This document shows positions 43,524-55,179 of a stretch of DNA of 64,000 nucleotides, one piece after another; the stretch's first letter is position 1; each line of letters opens with the position of its first letter. The stretch lies in the NCBI GenBank assembly GCA_021234155.1, contig JAJEKV010000097.1, forward strand, positions 1,802,001-1,866,000, read 5' to 3'. The notes below the pieces were generated by a model. It saw only the letters and a program-made list of their open reading frames with translations, ran no database searches and was not told the DNA's origin. Position numbers and translations under genes: made by a program. The DNA comes from Isoetes taiwanensis. Lineage: Eukaryota; Streptophyta; Lycopodiopsida; Isoetales; Isoetaceae.

Positions 43524-44475
43524 TACTAGTCGCCCGACAAAGCGCCATTTACGTTCTCCCCCTCGTCATAGATTTTTGGAAGCGGCTTTTGGAGTTATTG
43601 CATATCGATCGCTCACTGACATCTGGTCATCTTCCAGAAAGTAATGGGCAGGCAGAGCGCACTAATCAGACTCTGGAGCAATGTTTAAGGTGCTTTATCA
43701 GTTATCAGTAAGACGATTGGGTCGATTATCTTCCACTAGCGGAGTTTGCCTATAATAACTCGGTACATGCTTCCACTGGCCAGACTCCGTTCTTTTTGAA
43801 CTCTGGTCAGCATCCTTGTTGGTCCCTTAGTGTCGCTAGCGGTGACTCAGTCAATCCTAGTGCCGAGTCTCGACTTGAGAAACTCCAGGCTCTTCAATCG
43901 GATCTTCAACATCATCTTCACCGAGCACAGGAACGCTATCGGCATTATGCTGATTCGCATCGGTAGGAAGCTCCTAAATTTCACGTTGGTGATCTTGTCT
44001 GGCTTCTTCATAGGGACCTCCCTACCTCACATTCCTACAACAAGCTTGACTATCGTCGCCTTGGTCCTTACCGAATCACGGCTCAGATTAGCAATGTGGC
44101 ATTCTGGCTCGAGCTCCCTCCAGCTGTTCGGCTCCATCCAGTATTTTATGTTTTTCTATTGGAGCCCTACACAGCAAATACTTTCCTGTATCGCGTTTCT
44201 TCGCCGCCACCACTAGTAGAAATTGATGATCATGGCGAGGTTGAGGTTCGAGAGATTCTGGACTCTAAGTTTCTTCGTCGACGATTGTATTACTTTGTCG
44301 ATTGGGAAGGTTACTCGCCAAGTGATAGAACCTGGGAGCTGCCGAGAATCTGACTAATACTCCTGATAACATTGCGGTGTTTCACCGACGTTGCCCGGAT
44401 AAGCCAAAATTGAGTACTCCGGCTCCAGCTCCCGCTCCCATGTCTCGTCACCGTCGTAGGAGGGGGATGGTGTGA
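43524..44475 (+). pseudogene. Chromovirus integrase C-terminal half and chromodomain
   Basis: Reads, with in-frame stops at about 43709 and 43963: LHIDRSLTSGHLPESNGQAE, RTNQTLEQCLRCFISYQ, DYLPLAEFAYNNSVHASTGQ and VGDLVWLLHRDLPT, then the C-terminal chromodomain VEVREILDSKFLRRRLYYFV plus DWEGYSPSDRTWE. A one-base break near 44338 precedes NLTNTPDNIAVFHRRCPDKP and the basic ending SRHRRRRGMV, whose TGA (44473-44475) lies in the LTR. The chromodomain marks a chromovirus that targets modified chromatin. The integrase N-terminus and everything back to the RT start is missing. Confidence 0.88.
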
Positions 44476-44952
44476 TGACCATACAAATATTCGTATCGTA
44501 CGAACATTATACTCGTATGTACAAAAGACGGTCGTCACACGGATGCAAAAAGGTAGTTGCACAAGACAAGATTTGAACTCACAACCTTTCAATTGCAAGT
44601 CATACACCACCAATATTTGTTAAACATGTTTTTCTCATACTCGATCTATTTCCAAGAGGTTCTAGAATGTTCTAGAACCTATATGCATGCACGACACTTG
44701 GCATGATCGCATCCATTGGAGTGGCACGATCCTGACCGTTGGCCTAGATATATAAGGAGGCATCTCCTTCTTGTCGAACCATTCCGGTTCAACGCTAGTC
44801 TTGAGCCTTCTAGGCATCTGTCTCGTGTTCCTGCTTGCCTTCGGGTCATTGTATTCTTGATTCCTGTTCATATATCAGATTCTTTGCCAATCTTGATGTA
44901 TTTTTTCCGTATTTCTTACGTATTTTCCTTGTTTTTGCATAGATTCATGACA
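44471..44952 (+). mobile_element. Chromovirus 3' LTR, copy B, with heat-shock element and TATA box
   Basis: Preceded by the polypurine tract AGGAGGGGGA (44458-44467); starts TGTGATGACC, ends ttcatgaca, about 482 bp. The heat-shock element TTCTAGAATGTTCTAGAA is at 44660-44677 and TATATAAG at 44749-44756, identical to copy A in motif and spacing. The antisense tRNA-like part is shortened relative to copy A. Confidence 0.78.
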
Positions 44953-47740
44953 GAACACACCAGCGTTGCCACGAGGAATTGAACCTTGGTTTTGATATTA
45001 AATGTTCGGCACTAGCATCTTTAATGATAACCAGCACACCAAAAGAGCAAATCCTTCAAGGAAATCATTATCCAATGGGCCCCAGCCTTCTCAAGCTTCA
45101 TCCCATGTTCCATAGACTATATCAATTTTCCAAGTTATATCTGAAAAATAATCATCAGGAAATAACCGCAAATCCACCCCTTAAGGATAAAGCTCACCAC
45201 CTAACTGAGCTATCCTGAGCAAGAGAATCTCCAAGAAAGAGAGTAGAGGGAAGAAAAGGAATAACTCAAGTAAACCACTAGATATCTGCCTCTAGCAAAC
45301 ACGCAAATACATGGTAAGAGCTAGGCTTAAGATTTGGCAAGGTAGGAATTTGGGCAATCTCAAAAGAACTGAAGGATTCTCCAATCAGTCAGTTACCAAA
45401 GACAAAAGTAGGATCTAGATGACAACATGTCAAAATAAGGGACTAGGAATTTGCTGGCGAAGAACGCAGAGATTTGGTGAGGGGTAAATCTGATGGCAGG
45501 ACCTGAAGCAGTAGATGCCCGTTGTCTCAGTTGCCAGAAATGAGTTGACCGATGTTGAACCAAATAGCAGATGTTTGTCCAAAAGTTGTTGTAGCGGGTT
45601 GCCAAATTACTGTGTCGGTCGAATTGCTGATGCCGCGATTCTGCCTGCAACCACCCTTTTATGCAAGCCAACCTTTTTCTAAAGGTTTGATGCCTTTTAA
45701 GAAAAGTTAGAGCAACTAAACTAGCAGCCAACAAAAACCCTTATTCTTTTGGCCATAGCAATGGAAGGAACTACTGCCAGAAACTGGAATGGAAGGAAGG
45801 TCGGAAGAGCTGGCCTTAAATTGTGAAGCCAGGAAATCTTGATGTAAAAAATGTTGCATTCTTATAACCACAAGCATCAAGGAAAAAACGTGAATGGAGA
45901 AAACATCGCATACCGTGCTTCTCAAAGCTGTCACTATGGCTTCCAGTGGGAAGGATAAGAATAACCGATTTAGTAATGCCACAGAACCAGCACCGCCTGC
46001 CATGCCCTTCGAACCATGTATCTGCTACCCACAAAAATTATTGCCTTGATACGGTTGGCAAACGGTTGCAAATTGGATCATTTTATCTTTGTGGGAAGCT
46101 TTATTAGCCTTCCTCAAGCAGCCCAACTAGACAAATCTAGCCTATATATGTTGTTTTCGTTAGGAACTGAATCGAGTTAAATTGACTTTTATCATCCATT
46201 CAGACTAAAAGATTTATGACACTCAATACAAGAAAGAGTACAACAAGCCCATTACTGCCTATGACTAATTTCAAGGGAAAAACCTTAATACTAATAAAGT
46301 CGCTGAGAAAAATTCAATATTTCAACATTTGTGCATATCGATGTGTTGAGAAACTGTATATTTGTATATATGTATAAGTTACGCACCGTTCCTATGGTGC
46401 ATGTTCTAGTTTTAGCATGTTCCTATGGTGCAAGTTCATGTCGGCACATATTTCAAGATTCCCAGAGATCCCTTAGATTTTATAAGATTCTCTTAGATGC
46501 CTTTGAATTCCTTTAGATTTTATTAGAGTCCTCTACATTCTCAAAGATTTTATGAAGATTCCCTTTGTTTTTATGAGTTTCTCATAGGTTCCCTTAGAAT
46601 CTCTTAGATTGTGAGATTCTGCTAGATTCTATGAAGATTCCCTTAGTTTCCCTTAGATTCTATGAAGATTCACCTAGATTTTCAAGATTACCTTAAATTC
46701 CCAGAGATTTTATGAGATTTCCCTTATGTGGTTCCCTCGGGTTCTATGAAGATACCCCTAGATTCTCCAAGATTACCTTAAATCCCTTAGATTTTATAAG
46801 ATTTCCTAAGATTCCCCCATATTTTATATGGTTCCCTCGAGTTCTATGAAGATTCTCAAAGATTTTATGAAGTTTCCTTACTTTCTAGCAAAAAGTTACT
46901 ATTCTTAGGAACTTTTTAAAAGTTACTATTTTTAACAACTTCTACTAGTTCATTAGAAAACCCCATTCTTGAACTTTCTTAAATATTTTAGATGCTTTAG
47001 AACATTCTAGAACTATCTAGAAGTTTCTAGAATATTCGAGAACTCTTTAGAACACTCTAGAACATTAAATTTTGAATGTTTATAACGAAAAAAAAAATCT
47101 ATTTTTAGACTAAGCTGCCTATTCATGAGCATCTATAACATTCTATTTTGAGTTCTTGCAAAGTTTAAAGAAGGTTTCTATTTTTCGACTTGCTTACCTC
47201 TGAGCATCTGAAACATTCTAGAACATTCTATTTCGTCTATTTGCAAACTTCACAAAAATTTTCTCTTTTTAGATTAAGGTGATTACCCTTGAACATCTAG
47301 AATATTCTAAGGCATTAAATTTTTTTACTGTTTACAAAGTTTTCAAAAATTACTTTTATAAAGATGCTTCCCATGCACATGTAAAATATTCTATTATATT
47401 TCAGAATATTCTATTTTCACTCTTTGCAGAAGTTTAAAAAACTTTCTATTATAAAATATTCAGGAATTGTCTAGAACATTCTAGAACTGTCTAGAACATT
47501 CTACTTTTACTCTTTGCAAGTTTAAAAAAAAAACTTTCTATTTTTAGCTTGAGATACTTATTCATGAGCATTCAAAAATTTTTAGAACTTTCTAAAAGAT
47601 TCTAAAACGTGCTAGAACATGCTCATCTATAAGCATATAGCAAATATCCATCTTTATGTTAAAGACCCCTTTATATACTGGAAGAGGGGCCTCTTTTTTG
47701 CACGAATGCATGTGGAAAGAACATTCTAGAATTGATTAGA
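44953..47740. repeat. Copy B of the second repeat family and TTCTAGAA-rich region
   Basis: Equivalent to 27913-30720. The minus frames at 45393-45734 and 45716-46003 are again open and unrecognised. 46980-47740 repeats the TTCTAGAA clustering. Confidence 0.7.
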
Positions 47741-47934
47741 TCTTGCCCATAACTGTATTTGAACTTCCAATTATTTTAACAAGTTAATACTTGGTCTAAT
47801 GGTAAGGATAAGTGGTTTAAGGGGTGCAAATTAGGGTTCAAATTTCTTGAAACACATGGCTAACAGAAAATTACCTACACCATCATTAACTTTCATGTAC
47901 TTCTAGTCCTCTTCATGATCTTCCTACTTAGAAT

Positions 47935-48730
47935 AGAATAGAATAGATTATGATTTTAGAACAAAGTCTTCAAATATTTTACATCAGTACTGCTGTTAGC
48001 ACTTTTCTTAAGGATGTTTTTTCTTTGGAGTGATTTCCTCATCAACATCTTCCTCAACATTCTCATCGCTGTTAGCACTTTTCTTAAGGATGTTTTTTCT
48101 TTGGAGTGATTTCCTCGTCAACATCTTCCTCAATATCCTCATCGCTATCTTTTTCAACATCAGTCTCAACATCTTCTTCACTATCAATTGCTGCTTCATT
48201 AGCCTTCTACCCTAAACCTTTTATCTTTTAATAGCACTTGTGACATTGTTGAACCATAACTTGAAACTATGCATGCCAGAATTTCCAGCAGTATACTCAA
48301 GCAATAGACATGATGCTTGTGCCTAATTCACCATATATTTTTTGTGGATTCATACATGCTTTCACAGTGTTCTGCCACACAAAGACCCTAGAAAGCTGAG
48401 TCCTGCACTCATTTTTGGTGAGGCCCTTTTAACAAATCTTGGAAATCAGATCATTCAGCTTTTAGGCTTTTCAAATTTCATTCCAATCTGCTTTTGACAC
48501 ATCTTTCTGCTTCAATCCTTTGGGCTTTGTCCCGGTACCACAAAGTTCACTCAAAGACACAAACTTGGCTTCAGTTCGAGCAATCTTCATCCGCAATCAA
48601 AACAAGCAAAAAATCAGTTGGAGAGCAGCAACAAAAAAAGACAATATTTAAAAGCTGAATTCGAGTGCTTACCTCCTTAACTTTGTTCGCCATACTTTAC
48701 AACCAAAATATATTCAAAAAGCTCCTCAAG
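47935..48730 (-). pseudogene. Copy B of the MANKVKE gene relic with a single acidic unit
   Basis: Minus strand: ATGGCGAACAAAGTTAAGGAG then donor GTAAGC near 48670; exon 2 MKIARTEAKFVSLSELCGTG, KPKGLKQKDVSKADWNEI, then stops; the acidic unit lies at 48235-47961. A (GAATA)n stretch (47935-47952) precedes the unit and is absent from copy A. Confidence 0.45.
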
Positions 48731-48749
48731 GTATCACTTATAACTCATT

Positions 48750-49428
48750 ATTAAGATTGGTGATGTCAAGTTCCCTTTGGAATTTAAAGTTTGGAAAGCT
48801 GATGAAGATGAAATGCTGGTTGGACGATCTTTTCTCTGCCAAGCTAAAAGAATTCACTATTGGGTCAGTGACCAAATGGTCATTATAGATGGAAATCTAA
48901 ATGCCAACATGGATCTCGAAACAGGACAGCTTATCTCGATTGAACATGTTGAACCTTCATTTTCAGACAATGATTCAGACACTCTTCATAACATTTATCA
49001 GGTACAACATCGGCTCCCGAGCCCATTCATCCATCTTTGCCAGAAGAGGATGATATCTAGCAACTTTCTCGTCCGGAACTTGCACCTGCATTTCAACAAA
49101 TCAACAACACTTATTTCTCAAGAAGGCCAGTTCTAAACCTCCAGTTCTACACAAGCCTGCAGCTTATACAGTCACGGATGCCAATGTCATCCTCCACATT
49201 AAAACTCCTGAAGTGGAGGTCATCGATTTCAAGTCCTGCTATACAAGGGTAAATCCCATGGGAAGAATCCTAAGTCCAAGTCCCATGGGAAGAACTCTAA
49301 AAAGAGCATACCAAAGAAAAGACCAAGGAATCTCAAGGCATGAGGTCACCACGACCTTGGAGTGTGGAGTATGAGTCCTACACGGCAGGAATCATGGTGG
49401 TCTTTATGAGCTAATAGTCATCAGTTAT
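48750..49428 (+). pseudogene. Copy B of the retropepsin-like fragment
   Basis: Reads KFPLEFKVWKADEDEMLVGR, then SFLCQAKRIHYWVSDQMV and LISIEHVEPSFSDNDSD. Similarity to copy A ends at ctaatagtcatcagtta. Confidence 0.45.
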
Positions 49429-50530
49429 GATATGTCTGGAAGTATCAATGCGATCGTGGCATCTACTTAATTGCAAGTACTTGGAGGATGATGAGTTCAA
49501 AGTTGGTTGTAATCAAGTTTGGTCTCGGGCCTTCTCACCTCATACGGGCCTGTATGTGATTGTTGCAGCATTGTCTGCAGTGAAGTCATTTGCAAAAAAT
49601 GGGGAAGAGTCAGAGCTACTAAAGCTAGCGGACTCTTGACTGCATTGTACCAGGAATTAGAACTACTCCATGCTCGTAGCCCTGCTAGTAGAGTTAGAGA
49701 AAAGGAGCTACTATCTCAGATCAAGGTTATGGAAACTGTAAAAGTTACTAAAGCCAAGGTGAAGGCGAGGTTGCAATGGTTCAAGGACGGAGATAGATGA
49801 CACCTGACTCGTTTTTGCTACTGCAAGAAGAAGGTATTTGGGGTGGGAATGAAGTAGGAAAAGTGGTCAAGGTAGCTTGGGCAAAATGCATTAAATCCAA
49901 GGCAGCTTGTGGTCTTGGAATGTTGGATTTCCACGTCCAAAGTAAGGGGATGATATCAAAGTTTGGAGGATTCTCATTAGTAAGGATGATTCTCCTGGTC
50001 TGAGGTTGCTGATGCAGTCGATTCAGCATTGTTTTCCATTTCATAAGGCCACATTAAGCCTCTCATTCCTTGGGGTTTGTTTTATCATATACATTCGTAT
50101 ACTAATGCTTCTCCCTTTCTAAAGGGATTACTTGTTGCTTGGGACACTGTCAGGTCTCTTTTTCATATTAATCCTGAGGTGTGCCTTTAGCTGTCTACTC
50201 CATGCTGGTGGATTCCTTTACAGGAGACTCCTGAGAATGTGCCTCTAAGTATTGATGTTCATCCAAAGTCACAATGATAATGGATAGCAGCGTGTATAAG
50301 CACTATTATAGCTTGATATGGTCTGGTCATCTCATGAGAACATTTTTGTTGTATAGATGGGATAGAGTAATTTGGATTCGCATTGGTACTATCTACCTTG
50401 ATGCCTGGCACAAACTACGGAAATGAGTTTTTCATCTTGCGTGTGGATAGATTTTATGGTCGATCTAGAAGAGAAGGAGGTTGTTTATCTTTAAGGGCAT
50501 GGATACTGTAGATGAGATTCTTCTTCAGTG
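49429..50530 (+). pseudogene. Second LINE fragment: ORF2 linker and post-RT region
   Basis: Plus strand. 49640-49800 reads LYQELELLHARSPASRVREK, then KAKVKARLQWFKDGDR, the region between endonuclease and RT in plant LINEs (usual ending QW.K.GD.N..FFH). Almost directly after it, 49850-50000 reads KVAWAKCIKSKAACGLGMLD, FHVQSKGMISKF, which is the post-RT 'GGLGI.D' region. The entire RT is therefore deleted between them. Further LINE-like but broken coding runs to about 50240 (LLVAWDTVRSLFHINPEV). This LINE is oriented opposite to the one at 36906-43391. Confidence 0.7.
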
Positions 50531-50574
50531 GACGCAAAAATTGTTATAGCTTATAAATGTAACAATTTAAGTTT

Positions 50575-50968
50575 ATGATCAAACAAAGACAGATTATTGC
50601 AGAAAAAGATAAGGAAGATAATTTTCATTATGTTGGCTGTCCTAAAGGCAAAGCATGTAGATTACCTTTTCAAAAGAAAGAAAAAAGAGCCAAAAAAATA
50701 ATTGAACTTGTGTACAGTGATCTTTGTGGACCCTTGAATGTCAAAACGATATATGGATACAGATATTTTATTACATTCTCTAACAATTTTTTCAGGAAAA
50801 CACAATGCTATACACTAAGGACAATATCAAGCTTTTGAGGCATTCAAATTGTTCCAAGCTAAAGTTGAAAAATAAACAGGTAAGAAAATAAAGTGTTTCA
50901 GAACTGACAAAGGTGGAGAATTCATGTCTGATAGGTTTAATACTTATTGTTCTCCAAATGGAATAAGG
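50575..50968 (+). pseudogene. Copia element, integrase N-terminal part (left of insert)
   Basis: Ty1/Copia polyprotein segment: HYVGCPKGKACRLPFQKKEK, then ELVYSDLCGPLNVKTIYGYR and YFITFSNNFFRK, followed after a frame break by FRTDKGGEFMSDRF and YCSPNGIR. These are the GAG-pre-integrase junction and the first two catalytic aspartates of the integrase core (SDLCGP, RTDKGGEF). The frame is cut at NGIR and resumes at 58936. A second copy is at 61880-62330. Confidence 0.85.
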
Positions 50969-51031
50969 AATAGAATAGAATAGAATAGAATAGTTTTTTT
51001 AACGTCCACGGAGACCAATAGGTCATTGTAT
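50969..51031 (-). repeat. (GAATA)n plus 55-bp motif, inverted partner at 62937-62990
   Basis: gaatagaatagaatag then gtttttttaacgtccacg, gagaccaataggtca. On the minus strand this ends in (TATTC)n, like the simple-repeat tail of some non-LTR retroposons. Confidence 0.8.
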
Positions 51032-51099
51032 AGGTCATGGGACCCATACACAAGGCCTCCAAAAATGAACTTGTATAAAAAATTAGCATAAAAACCAGT

Positions 51100-51655
51100 A
51101 TGTATATGGTTTTTTTATACAACAATCCATAATCTAAAAAAAAACCACGTGTCCTTCATGGTTATGCAAAACCAATAGTCGTTCATATCATATTTTTTGT
51201 ACTGATTTGAAATTTCACACTAGTTTCTAGAAATCATCATTAGTTTGTAAGATTGTTTTTAAGTGTACATTGATTTAACAAAACCATTGCTAGTTCATAT
51301 CATGTTTAATTACATGAATTCGACAATCATACAATAGTTTTTTTAAATCATCAATAGTTTGTAAGATGTATTTTATGCATATATTGATTTTGCAAAACCA
51401 ATAGTGATTCATATCATATTTCTTGTACTAATTCTAAATTTCACACTAGTTTCAAAAAATCATCATCAGTTTGTAAAATTATTTTTAAGTGTACATTGGT
51501 TTAGCAACATCATTGCTAGTTTATATTCTGCTTAATTACATAAATTCTACAATCATACAATAGTTTAGAAGATGTGTTTTATGCATATATTGGTTTTGTA
51601 AAACCAATAGTGGTTCATATCATGCTTTTTATACTAATTTGAAATTTCTATATCA
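51100..51655. repeat. AT-rich tandem repeat, ~206-226-bp units
   Basis: Units restart at aaaccaatagt(c/g/t)(g)ttcatatcat near 51171, 51397 and 51603, each with atcatca(t/g)(t/c)agtttgtaa and ttttatgcatatattg(a/g)ttt. Non-coding. Confidence 0.78.
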
Positions 51656-53660
51656 TATCATAATCTTAACATATATAATGCAGTCCCCATTTCTGTTTGA
51701 GGGTAATATTTTTTCGCAATCCTCTGCTCTGGATCTGTCGCGATAGCTTGAAGGTAAATTAAATGATCCAGTCTGGCGGTGAACAGCTTGATCCGACATT
51801 TGCCATATAAGAAGTGTTGCCCACTGCATAATTCTGAAATCGGTTGCTCAAATCGGCTCTGCCCCTTCGATTCCTTCCAAGTAAGTCTACTCTTACTTTC
51901 AATTGAGTCTAGTTCAATTCCTTCTCTTTTTATGCAATGTTTTCCTTGAATCCAAACACAAACCCTTGGTATGGCCGTTGCTATGGCGTTGGTCTGTGCA
52001 CTAAGGGCGTAAATATATCTTGCTTGTAAGTTTTGTTCAGAGATCTTACCTCTTTGTGGAATCAAACTTTGAACAGGACACATTGGAAAACCGATTTCTA
52101 AGACTATAGCTGGAGATAAAATGAAGTTCCAGCTCTCTCTTTTGGAAATACTAAACCCATAATGAAAGGAGCATACCTGCGAGAACATACACAAACAGAG
52201 CAAAAAAAACTAGGCAGGCAAACATGACTCTCTAGGCACATACGCTGAAGCTTGGGCTTCGCCCTGTGCAAAACGACGATGTTTGAAACTAGCTATGGCG
52301 ATGGCCATGGCATGGAAGGAAAAAAATGGGGCTGGCGGGAAGATGGAATAGGTCCAGATGCCGGGGACTTAGTTCAGATCAATCACTTTTTAGTATAGGA
52401 AAAGTTTTGAATAACCGGGCTCTTATCTGCACATTACTTAGAGTTATGAAAACTATCTAATTGCTAGGTACTGCCAGACTTTTAGAATCTGTGGATAATA
52501 GCATTGTATGTGATATACATCAGAGAAATCCCCTTCTGTATTGTTTCTCGAAATAGATTGAATGCCAATCGGGGCCGCTTTAGCACAGATGCAAGCCTCT
52601 AATAATCCGCAGCTTTTCTTTGAAAATGAAATAGGGATGTAGCTTGTGTTGGCCCAGAAGAGTAAAGAACTTTTGAACACAGTAAATTTAACTACATCCA
52701 TGAAGGCAAGAGGCAACATGCAACCAGAAGAGATGCTGGCCTTTCTAAGACTAGTTGTGCTTGGTGGGAGTGATGCATTCTTGCTATAAGTAAGGTGGTT
52801 CAATTTATTATTTTTCTTTACGCTATTATTTACCAATTTCCTACTTCTTATCAGTATCAGATTTTTGTTTTAGGCGTCTTTTAAGCATTAGACGTTTTCT
52901 GGCTGAAAGGAGCATGTATTTATTGTTTAAACTGGCACTTTTTCTTGTTGTTAGGCCTTGTTTAGGAATGCTGTATGGGGTCATCTGAGCTTACCAGTTA
53001 GCCGTGACAATGAAAAAGCATTATATCAAGCGATGATTGAGGGATGATCCTCTTTCTTAGCAGGATATTCATCTACAATAGAAGAGGTACAATAGAAGAG
53101 GCAAGAAGCAGGTTCTACAGGAGCACTTGATCTGGTTTGAGAGTACATGGAGGAGCTGGACAGGCTGGAATGGTGATCATGGGCATTGGAAAATTGTCAA
53201 CCGTTGCTAACTACAAATAATGAACACAATTTACTGTCTAGACAATAAGACTATTCTATACAATATACAAAAAGGTTGATTCACCACGGTTAGGAACAAT
53301 ATGCTTTGTTTATAGTCTTACCAAACTGACAATCTATGCTCAATCACGTATTGCACGACTTAACTAGTCCAATCTATCTGTGAATTTGGCATGGCATTTC
53401 TTCCAAAAACTCAAAATTGGCAGAGCATTTAGGTTCGTGTCAGAACATGTATGTTCTTCTCCAACATCATGCTTGCGCATTCAAAATTCTGGACCAATCA
53501 CAAGGCTGCCCATGCCACCTCCGCACATGGCGCCACACCATCTTCCAAATCCACTGCTCTGACTGGCTCTGCCTAAAGCAATATAAGTGTGGTGTGTGGT
53601 CACATGTCTAGTTGAATGCTGCCTAATGGCATGACGTAAAAATACTATCTATCTATTGTG
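51656..53660. other. Unidentified exon-like segments
   Basis: Plus strand: 52561-52640 reads MPIGAALAQMQASNNPQLFF then ENEIGM and a stop; 52640-52791 reads LVLAQKSKELLNTVNLTTSM, then KARGNMQPEEMLAFLRLVVL and a stop; 52954-53047 after gttgttag reads ALFRNAVWGHLSLPVSRDNE, KALYQAMIEG. The composition and splice-like flanks suggest exons of a real, now broken, host gene, but I do not recognise the family. A 181-codon minus frame (51658-52203) and a 127-codon minus frame (52453-52836) overlap this area and are unassigned. Confidence 0.35.
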
Positions 53661-53661
53661 T

Positions 53662-53761
53662 TGAATAGTTTGTGATTTGCATTTTTTTTTTCCTGAATGG
53701 TTAAACATTGATGAATAGTTTGGGATTTGCACTTTTTTTTTCCTGAATGGTTAAACATTGA
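53662..53761. repeat. Two-copy 50-bp tandem duplication
   Basis: The unit tgaatagtttgtgatttgca, then T-run and cctgaatggttaaacatt, occurs at 53662 and 53712 with two substitutions. Confidence 0.88.
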
Positions 53762-54945
53762 TATCTAGGTTTATTAAGAATAAAGATGACACTTAACTCT
53801 TTAGATTGACTTTCAAATGTTTAAAAAGTAATGTTGTGACTTAGAATAACTGTTTATGCATCTTTTGTCAGAGAAATTACTTATTACATAATACAAGAGA
53901 CTAGATCTTCTATTGAACCATGGCAAAAAAAAAAAAATGGACAGAGCCTTCGAGGAATCTATTGATCAAGAAGATTTTTTGTCACTGTATCAAGTCACTC
54001 ATTTGTTGTTCTGTCTTGCAAAGTTCTTATCATAGCCATACAAGTTTAGATACCCTAGTTTCTATGCATCCATTAGATCTTGCATGGTGGGGTCGGGAAC
54101 AACATTTCATATAAAAAGATTAAGCACTAGGTCCAACTTTTCAATGGTGAACATAGTATGATGATTATGGAAGTATCTAAGGTTGAAAAAAATGAGTTGT
54201 TAAATGTCAACTCTATACCGCGTGTTCTGAATCCATAGTCATAGCAGCCATAGGTATACTGGGAATACAATGGTCCTTGATCACAACACTGGTAAGCGAT
54301 TAGGTAGAGGACATGGGATCGAGAAAGAGAAACGTAAGGCGGCCGCGATAAGTTTCTTGTATATATAAGGTTTTTAGGATGTGAGGTTTCATACATACCC
54401 CCATCCATGTATGCCCATGAATGGGCCTGCTAATCCCAACCGTTCGCAAAAAGATGAAGCATGGAGATTTGGTCACGTCATGGGAAGGGCATGCATGGGT
54501 CATGCGTGGGCATGCATGAGGGTACACATCATGCCTCTAGCTGTCAGATCAAGGGGAAAGGCAAAATCTTGACTGTCCAATGTGCCAAGGATGGTATTAA
54601 GAAGGTGCAAGATTTAGTGCTTCCGATCTTGGCCCTTGAAATGAGGGCACTGGACACATGGATGTGGTGGTGAAATAGTTACTGATGCTTTAGAGATAAT
54701 TGTTATAGGAGCTGATAGGTGTTTAAGAACGAGAAGTATAGAACTATAGTATATTGAAAATGACAAATTGTTGCAAAGTGTTGTAAGAGGATGAGACCAC
54801 ACTGTGCAGGCAAGATAAGTAGCTCTTGCGGAAGTGATTAGTCTTCTTCTCGTTGCATGTTTAAATTAAGTTCTTACAATGCATGGGTGTGAAAAGCCTT
54901 GAGCTACCTTGATGATGTTGTGAAAGAATAGAAGTTCAAGTTCCA
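53762..54945. other. No gene recognised
   Basis: Short frames on both strands, none recognised. 54460-54540 has a run of imperfect gcatgggtcatgcgtgggcatgcatg repeats. Confidence 0.45.
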
Positions 54946-54966
54946 GACAATTTGGATGTTCTCATG

Positions 54967-55165
54967 GAAATTTCTATCAACGATGATGGCATGCTAGCTT
55001 TATTAGCAAGAAATGCTGTAATTTTCATCAACAATATGTCATGCTATCTTTGTGCACAAGTTGAAATTTCCATCAACAAAGACGTTATGATAGTTTTATT
55101 CACAAGGAGTGTTGAAATTTCTATCAACAAAGGCATCAATGCTAGCTTTATTCACAAAGATGTAT
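54967..55165 (+). repeat. In-frame tandem repeat, four ~51-bp units
   Basis: Units begin gaaatttctatcaac or similar at 54967, 55018, 55063 and 55114. In one open frame (54952-55179) each unit encodes about 17 residues starting EISIN (EISINDDGMLALLARNA, EISINKDVMIVLFTRSV, and so on). The frame is kept across units although the DNA has diverged. Short ORF of unknown function, or simply a minisatellite. Confidence 0.65.
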
Positions 55166-55179
55166 TATTTCATATATAA

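Larger units (their letters stand above)
44404..49428. repeat. Large duplicated block, copy B (partner 27346-33108)
   Basis: Same order of elements as copy A: pol tail, 3' LTR, PBS-like site, repeat family, TTCTAGAA region, tRNA-like boxes (47792-47844), acidic unit, MANKVKE gene relic and retropepsin-like frame. It is attached to the integrase/chromodomain on its left, so copy B preserves the original order of the chromovirus 3' end. Confidence 0.85.

Noticed and set aside
34818-44952. Complete autonomous chromovirus
   Set aside because: 5' LTR mostly missing, gag and pro frame-broken, RT/RNase H/integrase core absent, integrase tail with stops.
51658-52203. 181-codon minus-strand ORF
   Set aside because: Long for this AT-rich DNA but no recognisable motif and no supporting neighbour; not called as a gene.
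52453-52836. 127-codon minus-strand ORF
   Set aside because: Overlaps plus-strand exon-like peptides that look more protein-like; probably the shadow of those.
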